The notes below the pieces were generated by a model, which saw nothing but the letters and a program-made list of their open reading frames with translations, made no database searches and was not told the DNA's origin. A stretch of DNA of 57,959 nt. It comes from an uncultured Prevotellaceae bacterium (GTDB lineage Bacteria; Bacteroidota; Bacteroidia; Bacteroidales; Bacteroidaceae). Shown here in pieces: positions 37,692 through 46,491 of the stretch; within the stretch, counting starts at the first letter, position 1, and the number at the start of each line of letters is the position of its first letter. The stretch lies in assembly GCA_902788605.1 (NCBI GenBank), contig CADAKX010000014.1, positions 1 through 57,959 on the forward strand. Direction: 5' to 3'. The position numbers and the translations under genes are program-made.

Positions 37692-38495
37692 CTATCGCAC
37701 CACCTGAGTGAATTCGGGCTTGGCATCAGCACCTTTGCCCACGGTGACATAGATGATTGACGTGGCCTCGCCACCACCATTCATAGCGCGACTCTTCACC
37801 ATATATTTATAGTCGGTACCATCGGGAGTGGTGCGCTTGCCTACGGTCTGAGGGGTACCAAGAGGGAACTGATAACTGCTGCAGGCAGCATCGAAAATGG
37901 CCTTCTCGGCATCAGTGACGGGCTGTTGGGTAGAATAGTCGGGCAGCTTTTCGAATTTTCCTTTCTTATAGCCATTCTCTTTCAGGAAACGATCGATTTC
38001 CTTAGCTGCAGCAGAAACACGGGCTGTGCGCAGACCATAACCCTCTGCAATCTTGGCTTTAGGCAGGGCTTTCTTCAGGGCGTCGCTCGAGGTATTCAGA
38101 CCACCACTGCCAAAGGTGCAGAAGGGTACAATGGTCTTGCCGGCAAAGTCCTGTTCCTTGAGCAGCGTCACAATGGGGTTGGCATAGGTACCAAACCAGA
38201 TGGGATAGCCCAAGAACACGATATCATAGTCAGCCACTTTCTTGGCAAGGGGCTTGATGGCGGGCCACTCCTGACTCTGCATCTCGCGCTGTCCGCGCTG
38301 CATGGTCTCCTGGAAATTGCCCGAATAGGGTTTTTCGCATTCGATACTCTCAATGTCGGCACCGAGTTGCTTCTGCAATTCCTGGGCAACGGTCTTCGTG
38401 GTGCCTGTCTCAGAATAATAAAGTACCAGCATCTTCTGTGCTGAGATGGTGGTGGCAGCAGCCATGGCTGCCAGTGAAAGAATCAGTTTTTTCAT
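37692..38495 (-). CDS. Exported flavodoxin-family protein
   Basis: 267 residues. A clear signal peptide (MKKLILSLAAMAAATTISAQ) precedes a flavodoxin fold: FMN phosphate loop YYSETGTTKTVAQELQ (about 26-41), IVFLGYPIWFGTYANPI (about 92-108) and FCTFGSGGLNTS (about 124-135). A C-terminal extension (about 190-267) is beta-rich (PQTVGKRTTPDGTDYKYMVK). Flavodoxin_4-type proteins are usually cytoplasmic; secretion would need FMN loading in the periplasm. Possibly a quinone or nitro reductase-like factor. It is 32 bases after the symporter gene and probably co-transcribed. Confidence 0.88.
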   Translation of the reverse strand: MKKLILSLAAMAAATTISAQKMLVLYYSETGTTKTVAQELQKQLGADIESIECEKPYSGNFQETMQRGQREMQSQEWPAIKPLAKKVADYDIVFLGYPIWFGTYANPIVTLLKEQDFAGKTIVPFCTFGSGGLNTSSDALKKALPKAKIAEGYGLRTARVSAAAKEIDRFLKENGYKKGKFEKLPDYSTQQPVTDAEKAIFDAACSSYQFPLGTPQTVGKRTTPDGTDYKYMVKSRAMNGGGEATSIIYVTVGKGADAKPEFTQVVR

Positions 38496-38527
38496 TATTT
38501 ATGGTTTTGGGGTTAATATTCATTCTG

Positions 38528-39943
38528 TTATTCCCAACATTCCAGATCCTTTTCCAGTTCGGGGAACTGACTGCGGTGGAACGTAGGCTCTTTGATGCCC
38601 CTACGCTTCTGCTGACGATAGTCATCAAGCAGACGGAAGGCATAGCGTCCAAGAAGGACGATGGCCACCAGGTTGCAGGCGGTGAGGAAAGCCATAAAGA
38701 AATCAACGATATTCCATACCAACTCAAAACTGGCCAGGGCGCCAAAGATGACCATCACACCTGCAGAACAAATGCGATAGGCGGTCATCACACGGGCATT
38801 GGAGGTAATGAAGCGGATGTTGGCCTCGCCATAGTAATAATTGCCGATGATGCTCGAGAAGGCAAAGAGGAAAATGGCGATGGCGACGAACACTGGGCCC
38901 AGGGAGCCAACCTCGCTTTGGAGGGCCGACTGTGTCAGGGCGATACCATTGAGTTCGGGTACGTCGTAAAGACCGCTAATAAGAATGATAAAGGCGGTGC
39001 AAGAGCAGACAATCAGGGTATCGGTAAAGACGCCCAAGGCCTGGATGAGTCCTTGTTTGACGGGATGGGAGACGGCTGCCGTGGCGGCCACATTGGGTGC
39101 ACTACCCTCGCCTGCCTCATTAGAAAAAAGGCCACGTTTTACGCCATACATAATGGTGGCACCAAGTCCGCCACCAGCCACCTGCTGAATACCAAAGGCA
39201 TCAAGCACGATAACCTTGAGCACATGGGGAATCTGCTCGACATTCATCACAATAACGACAACAGCAAGCGCCACATAGCCAATGGCCATGACGGGCACAA
39301 GAATACTGCTGACGCGAGCAATGCGCTGGATGCCGCCAAAGACAATAAACAAACCGAGAGCGGCCAAGACCACGCCCACCCATGCGGGCGACCAGCCAAA
39401 GGCCTCTTGCATGGCACCACAGATGGTGTTGGCCTGGATGGAATTGTTGGACAAGCCAAACTGACAGGTGATGAGAACGGCAAACAAAACAGCCATCCAG
39501 CGCTGATGGAGTCCGCGCTGGATGTAATAGGCGGGGCCGCCAATAAAGGAATCTTGGTGCTTCTGTTTGAAAAGCTGGGCCAGCGTGGACTCGACAAAGG
39601 CCGTGGCTGAACCAACGAGGGCGATGACCCACATCCAGAACACGGCACCAGGGCCACCGATGGCGATGGCAGAAGCCACACCAGCCAGATTGCCTGTGCC
39701 AACACGCGTGGCGACACTGACGGCAAAAGCCTGGAACGACGAGATGTGCTTTCGCTCGCTTCCCACGCCACTCGCCGTATCGACAGCCGAGTCGGTCAAC
39801 AGGCGGAACATCTCGCCCACCATTCGAAACTGCACAAAACGTGTGCACCACGTGAACCACAGTCCGCAGCCCACCAAAGCGCCAATGAGCACATAGGCCC
39901 ACAGCGCATCATTCACAGAGGTTATGAGGTCGTTTAATTCCAT
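38528..39943 (-). CDS. Sodium:alanine symporter family (AGCS) transporter
   Basis: 471 residues with about 11 membrane helices. AGCS signatures: FQAFAVSVATRVGTGNLAGVASAIAIGGPGAVFWMW (about 70-105), FIGGPAYYIQRGL and KRGLFSNEAGEGSAPNVAATA (about 270-290). It imports alanine or glycine with Na+ across the inner membrane. Minus-strand TACTTTTG at 39954-39961 is its likely -7 element, 10 bases before the start, so nearly leaderless. Followed by the flavodoxin gene. Confidence 0.94.
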   Translation of the reverse strand: MELNDLITSVNDALWAYVLIGALVGCGLWFTWCTRFVQFRMVGEMFRLLTDSAVDTASGVGSERKHISSFQAFAVSVATRVGTGNLAGVASAIAIGGPGAVFWMWVIALVGSATAFVESTLAQLFKQKHQDSFIGGPAYYIQRGLHQRWMAVLFAVLITCQFGLSNNSIQANTICGAMQEAFGWSPAWVGVVLAALGLFIVFGGIQRIARVSSILVPVMAIGYVALAVVVIVMNVEQIPHVLKVIVLDAFGIQQVAGGGLGATIMYGVKRGLFSNEAGEGSAPNVAATAAVSHPVKQGLIQALGVFTDTLIVCSCTAFIILISGLYDVPELNGIALTQSALQSEVGSLGPVFVAIAIFLFAFSSIIGNYYYGEANIRFITSNARVMTAYRICSAGVMVIFGALASFELVWNIVDFFMAFLTACNLVAIVLLGRYAFRLLDDYRQQKRRGIKEPTFHRSQFPELEKDLECWE

Positions 39944-39953
39944 GTTTCGAGCG

Positions 39954-39961
39954 CAAAAGTA
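39954..39961 (-). promoter_or_regulatory. -7 promoter element of the AGCS gene
   Basis: Minus-strand TACTTTTG, 10 bases before the ATG at 39943. Confidence 0.5.
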
Positions 39962-40034
39962 CGGAGAATATGGCTAATAGCCAAATCTTTATCATGATTT
40001 TTGTGTATAGAGCACCGATTGGCATCAAAAAACC

Positions 40035-40065
40035 TTGGTTGTTTAAAAATAATTTGCTACTTTTG
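40035..40065 (+). promoter_or_regulatory. -33/-7 promoter of the aroA-porW-porX run
   Basis: TTG at 40035-40037, 20 bases, TACTTTTG at 40058-40065; 21 bases to the aroA ATG. It is the only good promoter I see before the six-gene run. Confidence 0.75.
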
Positions 40066-40086
40066 TACCATTATTAATTCATCAGA

Positions 40087-41337
40087 ATGACAACATACAA
40101 CATCACTAAACCAGAACGTCTGCAGGTGAACATCAAACTGCCTGCATCGAAAAGCATATCGAACAGAGCCCTCATTATCCATGCACTGACAGGAGGGAGT
40201 ATCATACCAGATAACCTGAGTGACTGTGACGACACCGAGGTCGTGATACATGCACTGGAACAGATGCCTGAGGTCATCGACATCAAAGCTGCCGGCACAG
40301 CCATGCGCTTTATGACGGCCTTCCTGGCTGCCACCGAGCATGGCGAACATGTCATCACGGGTACCGAACGCATGCAGCACCGTCCCATCAAAATCTTGGT
40401 GGACGCACTGAGGCAGTTGGGTGCCGATATCGCCTATGAGAAGGAAGAGGGCTTTCCGCCACTACGCATAAAAGGGGCGACCCTGGATGGCGGTCAGTTG
40501 GAGGTGGCTGGCAACATCAGCTCTCAGTATATCTCGGCGTTGCTGCTTATCGGTCCGATGCTGCGCAAGGGACTCACTTTGCGTCTCTTAGGTGATACCA
40601 TCTCGCGTCCCTATATCGACCTCACGCTGTGGACCATGCGCGAGTTTGGCGCCGATGCCGAATGGACGGCTGTCGACACCATCACTATCCAGCCAAAGCC
40701 CTATGAGAGCAGACCGTATATTATCGAGAACGACTGGAGCGCAGCCAGCTACTGGTACGAGATTGTTGCATTGAGCGACGACCCAGAGGCTGAGGTATGC
40801 CTGGAGGGACTCATGGATGGCTCGAAACAGGGTGATTCGAGTGTGCGCTACATCTTCAGCCTTCTGGGCGTCAAGACAACCTTTGGCACCAGAAAGGCAG
40901 GCGTACCGACCAAGGTGACCCTAACCAAGAGCGGACACAGGGTTAACAGGCTGGAGTATGACTTTGTCAATGTGCCCGACCTGGCCCAGACTTTCGTCTG
41001 CACATGTTGCGCCATGGGAGTGCCCTTCCACTTCACTGGTCTGCAGACGCTGAAGATTAAGGAGACTGATCGCATTGCGGCACTCAAAACAGAGATGGCT
41101 AAGTTGGGCTATCAGTTGGAGGACATCAATGATTGCGAACTAAAATGGGATGGTTTGAAATCTCAAATCTCTAATTCTCCCATCGACACCTATGATGACC
41201 ACCGTATGGCATTGGCCTTTGCACCGTTGGCAATGAAGAGTCCCATCAGCATCAACAACCCACAGGTGGTATCAAAGTCGTATCCACGATTCTGGGAAGA
41301 CCTGGAAAGCGCCAACTTCAATATTAGTCGTTCATAA
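40087..41337 (+). CDS. aroA: 3-phosphoshikimate 1-carboxyvinyltransferase (EPSP synthase)
   Basis: 416 residues. PEP/shikimate-3-phosphate site KLPASKSISNRALI (about 14-27), GTAMRFMTAFLA (about 77-88), TGTERMQHRPIK, KIKETDRIAALKTEM (about 327-341) and TYDDHRMALAF (about 371-381). Sixth step of the shikimate pathway, cytoplasmic. A short run (LKSQISNSP, about 360-368) before TYDDHRM looks like translated simple repeat. First gene of a run that includes T9SS genes. Confidence 0.95.
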   Translation: MTTYNITKPERLQVNIKLPASKSISNRALIIHALTGGSIIPDNLSDCDDTEVVIHALEQMPEVIDIKAAGTAMRFMTAFLAATEHGEHVITGTERMQHRPIKILVDALRQLGADIAYEKEEGFPPLRIKGATLDGGQLEVAGNISSQYISALLLIGPMLRKGLTLRLLGDTISRPYIDLTLWTMREFGADAEWTAVDTITIQPKPYESRPYIIENDWSAASYWYEIVALSDDPEAEVCLEGLMDGSKQGDSSVRYIFSLLGVKTTFGTRKAGVPTKVTLTKSGHRVNRLEYDFVNVPDLAQTFVCTCCAMGVPFHFTGLQTLKIKETDRIAALKTEMAKLGYQLEDINDCELKWDGLKSQISNSPIDTYDDHRMALAFAPLAMKSPISINNPQVVSKSYPRFWEDLESANFNISRS

Positions 41338-41353
41338 CTTATAAATAGAAAAG

Positions 41354-41563
41354 ATGCAATTTGCAATGATATGTCTTGGAGCCCTTATCATGCTGGGGCT
41401 CGTAGCTGCGCTGGCTTCCATGATGACCAAAGGAGGCACAGACGAACCCGTGGTAGAGGCTCATGATTGTGCGTCGTGCAGCAGTAAGGTGTCGGGCGAC
41501 TGTAAAATTGCCTGCCTCATGGAAGAGAAAAAACGCAAAGAAGGCAATAAATCTGAAGTTTAG
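41354..41563 (+). CDS. Small Cys-rich single-pass membrane protein
   Basis: 69 residues. One N-terminal membrane helix (about 4-24; AMICLGALIMLGLVAALAS), then a tail with five cysteines (HDCASCSSKVSGDCKIACLM). The pattern Cys-x2-Cys...Cys-x3-Cys suggests binding of metal or an Fe-S cluster, or a redox role. 16 bases after aroA and 14 before porW. I know no function for it. Confidence 0.7.
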   Translation: MQFAMICLGALIMLGLVAALASMMTKGGTDEPVVEAHDCASCSSKVSGDCKIACLMEEKKRKEGNKSEV

Positions 41564-41577
41564 GAGTTTTTTTATTG

Positions 41578-44463
41578 ATGCGCAGATACTCATACATATT
41601 ATTATTGGTCACCATCAGCTGTCTGATGGCGGCTTGCTCTGCGCACAAAAATACGGCTAAGAGCCGCTTCTGGCAGTCGTTTACAGCGAAATACAATACT
41701 TATTACAATGGCTCCCTGGCCTATACGGATGGAGCTTTGGCAAAGGAGAAGGGACACAAGGACAACTTCACCGAAATGTTGCCGATGAACACCGTTGGCA
41801 ACAAACAAAGCCGCGCCCTGGGCAAAGGAAACTTTGACCAGGCAATAGAAAAGATGGAAAAGACCATCAAGCTACACTCTATCAAAGCCAAGCCAGAATG
41901 GAACAAGTCGCGCAGAAAGACGGCTCGAGACAAGGAATGGCTGGGACGCAAAGAGTATAACCCGTTCCTGTGGAAAGCGTGGTACCTGATGGGTAAGGCG
42001 CAATATCAGAAAGGGGAGTTTGACGAGGCGGCTGCTACCTTCAGTTATATGGCACGGCTCTATCAGACGCAGCCACTGCAGAACGGCATAGCCCGTGCGT
42101 GGCTGGCTCGCTGCTATGTGGAACTGGACTGGCTGTATGACGCAGAGGACGTGATTCGCAATATGAGTCGTGACTCCATGCACTATCAGGCCAAGAAGGA
42201 CTGGGATGACACCTATGCAAGCTACTACCTGAAGACGGGTGAGTTTGAGAAGGCGGTGCCCTACCTGCGACAGGCCATCCGACACGAGAAGCGTAAGACA
42301 CAAAAAGCACGCGAATGGTTCCTTATGGGCCAGATACAAACGGCCCTGGGCAAGCGTGAGGAGGCCTACAAGGCTTACCAGAAAGCTATCCGACAGAATC
42401 CGCCATATGAACTGGAGTTTAATGCGCGCATCGCCCAGACCGAGGTGATGGCCAAGGGCAACTACAAGAAGATGATTGCACGCCTGAACAGGATGGCACG
42501 CTCGGACAACAACAAAGACTATCTGGACCAGGTGTACTATGCCATCGGCAACATCTATATGATGCAACGCGACACGATGAAGGCTATCGGGGCCTATGAG
42601 AAGGGCAATGAGAAGGCGACACGAAGCGGCATCGAGAAGGGTGTACTGCTGCTGAAACTGGGCGACCTGTATTGGACACTTGAGAAATACAACGATGCAC
42701 AGCGCTGCTATGGCGAGGCCATCGGACTGTTGGACAAGGAACGTCCTGACTACGAGATTTTGTCGAAACGCTCGAAGGTGCTCGACGAGTTGGTACCCTT
42801 TACGGATGCCGTACACTTGCAGGACTCGCTGCAAGATCTGGCTAATATGGATGAGAAAGGCCGTCTGGAAGCTATTGACCGCGTGATCGAGGTGCTGAAG
42901 AAGAAAGAAAAGGAGGAACGTAAAAAGGCTCAGGAGGCAGAGGTAGAGAAGGCACTGGCAAAACAAGGGGCCACAGGCAACCGCAACCAGCCTACGAAAC
43001 CTGCCACGACAACTGCCGCCACGACAAACGGACAATGGTATTTCTATAACCAGATGGCTGTGAACCAAGGCAAGCAGACCTTCCAGAAGCAATGGGGTAA
43101 GCGTGAGAATGCGGATGACTGGCAGCGCGCCAACAAAACAGTGGTGGGCAATCTGGATATGCCTGGCGACACGGAGAACGCGGACAGTCTTAACATTCTG
43201 GACTCTTTGGATATGTCTGAGGTACCCACCGACAGCATCAATGCTGAGGCTGACACTTTGGCCAACGACCCTCACAACCGCGAGTACTATCTGGCTCAGA
43301 TTCCTTTCACCGACGAGCAAAAGGCGGAGAGCAACCTGATTATCATGGATGGTCTCTATAACTCGGGAGTCATCTTCAAAGACAAACTCGAGAACCTCAC
43401 GCTGGCTGAAAAGCAACTGGTGAGACTGACAAGTCACTATCCTGACTTCGAGAAGATGGACCAGGCATGGTATCACCTCTTCTTGCTTTACTCAAGACAA
43501 GGCAACACCATGGCGGCCAACGATTGTCTGGCAAGATTGGTAGAGGGATTCCCCGAGAGTGAATGGACCATCCTGCTCAACGACCCGTACTTCGAAGAGA
43601 ATGCTCGTTTTGGTGAACACATCGAGGATTCGCTCTATGGCGCCACCTACGATGCCTTCAAGGAAGGAAACAACAGTATGATTCACGCCAACGCGAAACT
43701 ATCGGAAGAACGGTTCCCACTGGGCGAGAATAGGGCAAAGTTCATCTTTATCAATGGTCTGAGCCTGCTGAACGAGGGTGATGCCAAGGGCTGTGTCAAC
43801 GAACTGAAGACAGTGGTTGAAAAGTATCCGCAGAGCGAAGTGACGGAAATGGCTGGTATGATTATCAAAGGGGTGCAGGAAGGTAAGACACTACACGGTG
43901 GCACCTTCGACCTGGATGACATATGGTCAAGGCGCGACGTGACGTTGGACGTCGATTCGACCACAACCGATACGCTATCGGCCGACCGCAACGTGCCGTT
44001 CCTCTTTTTGCTGGCCTATCAACCTGACTCCATCAACGAGAACCAGTTGCTCTATGAGATGGCACGATTCAACTTCTCGAACTTCCTGGTGCGTAACTTC
44101 GACCTGGAGATTGAGCGAGAGCAGGGCTTCTGCCGCATGTTGATTCGCGGCTTCCTAAGTTTCGACGAGGCGCTGCAATATGCCCGTCAGCTCTATGCCT
44201 CAGAAACCATGTCGAGCACGCTGCGCCATTGTCGCAGTCTGGTCATCAGCGAGCATAACCTGACGCTCATTGGCGGCAGATACAGCTACAAGGACTATGA
44301 TGAGTTCTATGAGCGGGTATTCCTGCCCATGCCTATCAGCAACGAGGAACTGCTGAACATCCCCACCTACATGGGCGAGGAGAACGACGACGAGGCGTCG
44401 GACGAGGAGATACAGGACGAAGGACCGGTGCAGAACGACGACGATGATTTTGATCTCTGGTAA
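41578..44463 (+). CDS. porW: T9SS-associated TPR lipoprotein PorW/SprE
   Basis: 961 residues. Lipobox SCLMAAC with lipidated Cys20. Right after it comes a segment typical of PorW/SprE (FWQSFTAKYNTYYNGSLAYTDGALAKEKGHKDNFTEMLP), followed by TPR helices (about 120-420). Middle Lys/Glu/Ala-rich region, and a C-terminal part with further TPR-like helices ending in an acidic tail (DDEASDEEIQDEGPVQNDDDD). PorW links the T9SS motor to its periplasmic ring parts and is needed for secretion in Porphyromonas and gliding in Flavobacterium (SprE). The ATG at 41578 is preferred to a TTG one codon upstream. The porX gene follows after 18 bases. Confidence 0.85.
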   Translation: MRRYSYILLLVTISCLMAACSAHKNTAKSRFWQSFTAKYNTYYNGSLAYTDGALAKEKGHKDNFTEMLPMNTVGNKQSRALGKGNFDQAIEKMEKTIKLHSIKAKPEWNKSRRKTARDKEWLGRKEYNPFLWKAWYLMGKAQYQKGEFDEAAATFSYMARLYQTQPLQNGIARAWLARCYVELDWLYDAEDVIRNMSRDSMHYQAKKDWDDTYASYYLKTGEFEKAVPYLRQAIRHEKRKTQKAREWFLMGQIQTALGKREEAYKAYQKAIRQNPPYELEFNARIAQTEVMAKGNYKKMIARLNRMARSDNNKDYLDQVYYAIGNIYMMQRDTMKAIGAYEKGNEKATRSGIEKGVLLLKLGDLYWTLEKYNDAQRCYGEAIGLLDKERPDYEILSKRSKVLDELVPFTDAVHLQDSLQDLANMDEKGRLEAIDRVIEVLKKKEKEERKKAQEAEVEKALAKQGATGNRNQPTKPATTTAATTNGQWYFYNQMAVNQGKQTFQKQWGKRENADDWQRANKTVVGNLDMPGDTENADSLNILDSLDMSEVPTDSINAEADTLANDPHNREYYLAQIPFTDEQKAESNLIIMDGLYNSGVIFKDKLENLTLAEKQLVRLTSHYPDFEKMDQAWYHLFLLYSRQGNTMAANDCLARLVEGFPESEWTILLNDPYFEENARFGEHIEDSLYGATYDAFKEGNNSMIHANAKLSEERFPLGENRAKFIFINGLSLLNEGDAKGCVNELKTVVEKYPQSEVTEMAGMIIKGVQEGKTLHGGTFDLDDIWSRRDVTLDVDSTTTDTLSADRNVPFLFLLAYQPDSINENQLLYEMARFNFSNFLVRNFDLEIEREQGFCRMLIRGFLSFDEALQYARQLYASETMSSTLRHCRSLVISEHNLTLIGGRYSYKDYDEFYERVFLPMPISNEELLNIPTYMGEENDDEASDEEIQDEGPVQNDDDDFDLW

Positions 44464-44481
44464 AAACCAACATACACGGAT

Positions 44482-46056
44482 ATGACAAACGGACAACTAC
44501 TTTGGGTTGACGATGAGGTGGAACTGCTGAGAGGACACATCATCTTTCTCGAGAAAAAGGGATACGAGGTGACCACCGTGAGTAATGGAACGGATGCCAT
44601 TGACATCTGTCAGGAACGCTCGTTTGATCTGGTGCTGCTGGACGAGCAGATGCCGGGTCTCAGCGGATTGGAGACGCTTCAGCGTATCAAAGAGATTTCT
44701 CCAGCCACACCCGTTGTCATGGTGACAAAAAGTGAGGAAGAGAACATCATGGAGCAGGCCATCGGACAAAAGATTGCCGACTATCTCATCAAGCCTGTAA
44801 ATCCCAACCAGATTCTACTGGTGCTGAAGAAGAACATCCACCGCCGGGAGATTGAGACAGAGGTAACACAGAGCCGCTACCAACAACAGTTCCAGCAGAT
44901 TGCCATGCAGATCATGGACTGCAAGACATGGCAGGACTGGATGACGGTATATAAACAACTGGTGCACTGGGAACTGCAGCTGTCGAGCACTGACTCGCAG
45001 ATGACAGAGATGCTGGCCATGCAGAAAGAGGAGGCCAACCTGGGCTTTGCCAAGTTCGTGAAAAAGAACTACCTGGACTGGGTCTCATCACTCAACAACC
45101 CCAACAACCCCACCCCACATAGTCATCCCGTACTGTCACCAGAGATTTTCAAAACGAAAATATTCCCTCACCTTAATCAAAAGGAAAAGGTGTTCCTGGT
45201 GGTTCTCGACAACTTCCGATATGACCAATGGCGGGTGTTGGCACAGGAGATTGGCGACCAGTTTGATTTGGATGAGGACCTCTATTTCTCTATCCTCCCC
45301 ACTGCCACTCAGTATGCACGCAATGCTATCTTCAGCGGACTGATGCCTAACAAGATTGCAAAGATGTTTCCAGACCTATGGGTTGACGAAGACGAAGAAG
45401 AGGGCAAGAACCTGAACGAGGGACCGCTAATCCAGACACAACTGGAGCGATACCGCAGACATGAGTCTTTCTCATATAACAAAATAAACTCTTCGGCAGA
45501 TGCGGAGAAGTTCATGCAGCAGCTCAATCAGTTGAACAAGAACGACCTGAATGTGGTGGTTTTCAACTTTATCGACATGCTGAGCCACGCTCGCACAGAG
45601 TCAAAGATGGTGCGCGAACTGGCAAACAACGAATCGGCTTATCGCAGCATCACGCTATCGTGGTTCCGCCACTCTGTCATCGCGGAGTTCTTCCGCTGGC
45701 TGGCGCAGACGGACTACAAGGTCATCGTGACAACAGACCATGGCTCTATACGCTGCACCAAGCCCGTTAAGATTGTCGGTGACCGTAACACAAACACAAA
45801 CCTGAGATATAAGTTAGGCAAGAGTCTTGGCTACGACGCCAAGGACCTCTTCGTGGTCAAAGACCCAGGGCTGGCACAACTACCGTCACCCAATCTCTCA
45901 ACGAGCTATGTCTTTGCAACGGGCGACTCGTTCTTCGCCTACCCCAACAACTACAACTACTACGTATCATATTATAAAGACACATTCCAACATGGCGGCA
46001 TCTCAATGGAAGAGATGATTATCCCGCTGATTACAATGACAGGAAAGAAAAGATAA
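44482..46056 (+). CDS. porX: T9SS response regulator / PglZ phosphodiesterase PorX
   Basis: 524 residues. Receiver domain (about 1-120) with Asp10-Asp11, phospho-acceptor Asp54 (LVLLDEQMPG) and Lys104 (YLIKPVNPNQ); a helical linker; then a PglZ alkaline-phosphatase fold (about 215-524): VVLDNFRYDQWRVL, the nucleophile-Thr segment SILPTATQYARNAIFSG (about 273-289), NFIDMLSHAR, and TTDHGS for metals. PorX is the response regulator of the PorX-PorY pair that controls T9SS; its PglZ domain is a zinc-dependent phosphodiesterase that cleaves oligonucleotides. It lies between porW and tsaE. Confidence 0.94.
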   Translation: MTNGQLLWVDDEVELLRGHIIFLEKKGYEVTTVSNGTDAIDICQERSFDLVLLDEQMPGLSGLETLQRIKEISPATPVVMVTKSEEENIMEQAIGQKIADYLIKPVNPNQILLVLKKNIHRREIETEVTQSRYQQQFQQIAMQIMDCKTWQDWMTVYKQLVHWELQLSSTDSQMTEMLAMQKEEANLGFAKFVKKNYLDWVSSLNNPNNPTPHSHPVLSPEIFKTKIFPHLNQKEKVFLVVLDNFRYDQWRVLAQEIGDQFDLDEDLYFSILPTATQYARNAIFSGLMPNKIAKMFPDLWVDEDEEEGKNLNEGPLIQTQLERYRRHESFSYNKINSSADAEKFMQQLNQLNKNDLNVVVFNFIDMLSHARTESKMVRELANNESAYRSITLSWFRHSVIAEFFRWLAQTDYKVIVTTDHGSIRCTKPVKIVGDRNTNTNLRYKLGKSLGYDAKDLFVVKDPGLAQLPSPNLSTSYVFATGDSFFAYPNNYNYYVSYYKDTFQHGGISMEEMIIPLITMTGKKR

Positions 46057-46065
46057 AATAAGACT

Positions 46066-46473
46066 ATGGAAATCAAGATTCAAAGTATAGACACCATTCG
46101 CGAGGCGGCTCGCGAATTTATCGAGAAAATGGGCGACCACAAGGTTTTTGCCTTTTATGGTAAGATGGGAGCTGGAAAGACGACCTTTGTCAAGGCTATC
46201 TGCGAGGAATTGGGCGTCAACGACGTCATCACCAGTCCCACATTCGCCATTGTAAATGAGTATGAAGCGCATGATGCTTCCATATACCACTTTGACTTCT
46301 ACCGTATCAAGAAGATTGAAGAGGTCTATGACATGGGCTATGAGGATTATTTCTACTCGGGAGGGCTCTGTTTCATTGAATGGCCAGAGCTCATCGAAGA
46401 CCTACTACCCGAAGATGCAGTCAAGGTGACTATCAGCGTCAACGATAACGACGAACGCATCGTATCATTCTAA
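46066..46473 (+). CDS. tsaE: tRNA threonylcarbamoyladenosine biosynthesis ATPase TsaE
   Basis: 135 residues. P-loop FYGKMGAGKTTFVKAIC (about 28-44), switch TSPTFAIVNEYE (about 64-75), HFDFYRIK and CFIEWPE. Works with TsaB and TsaD to make t6A37 in tRNAs reading ANN codons; cytoplasmic. 9 bases after porX. Confidence 0.95.
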   Translation: MEIKIQSIDTIREAAREFIEKMGDHKVFAFYGKMGAGKTTFVKAICEELGVNDVITSPTFAIVNEYEAHDASIYHFDFYRIKKIEEVYDMGYEDYFYSGGLCFIEWPELIEDLLPEDAVKVTISVNDNDERIVSF

Positions 46474-46491
46474 GCTACAAACAAACTACTT

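Noticed and set aside
39201-39902. A 233-codon minus-strand frame within the symporter gene
   Set aside because: Same strand, different frame; rich in Cys, Arg and Trp, a typical shadow of a membrane-protein gene.
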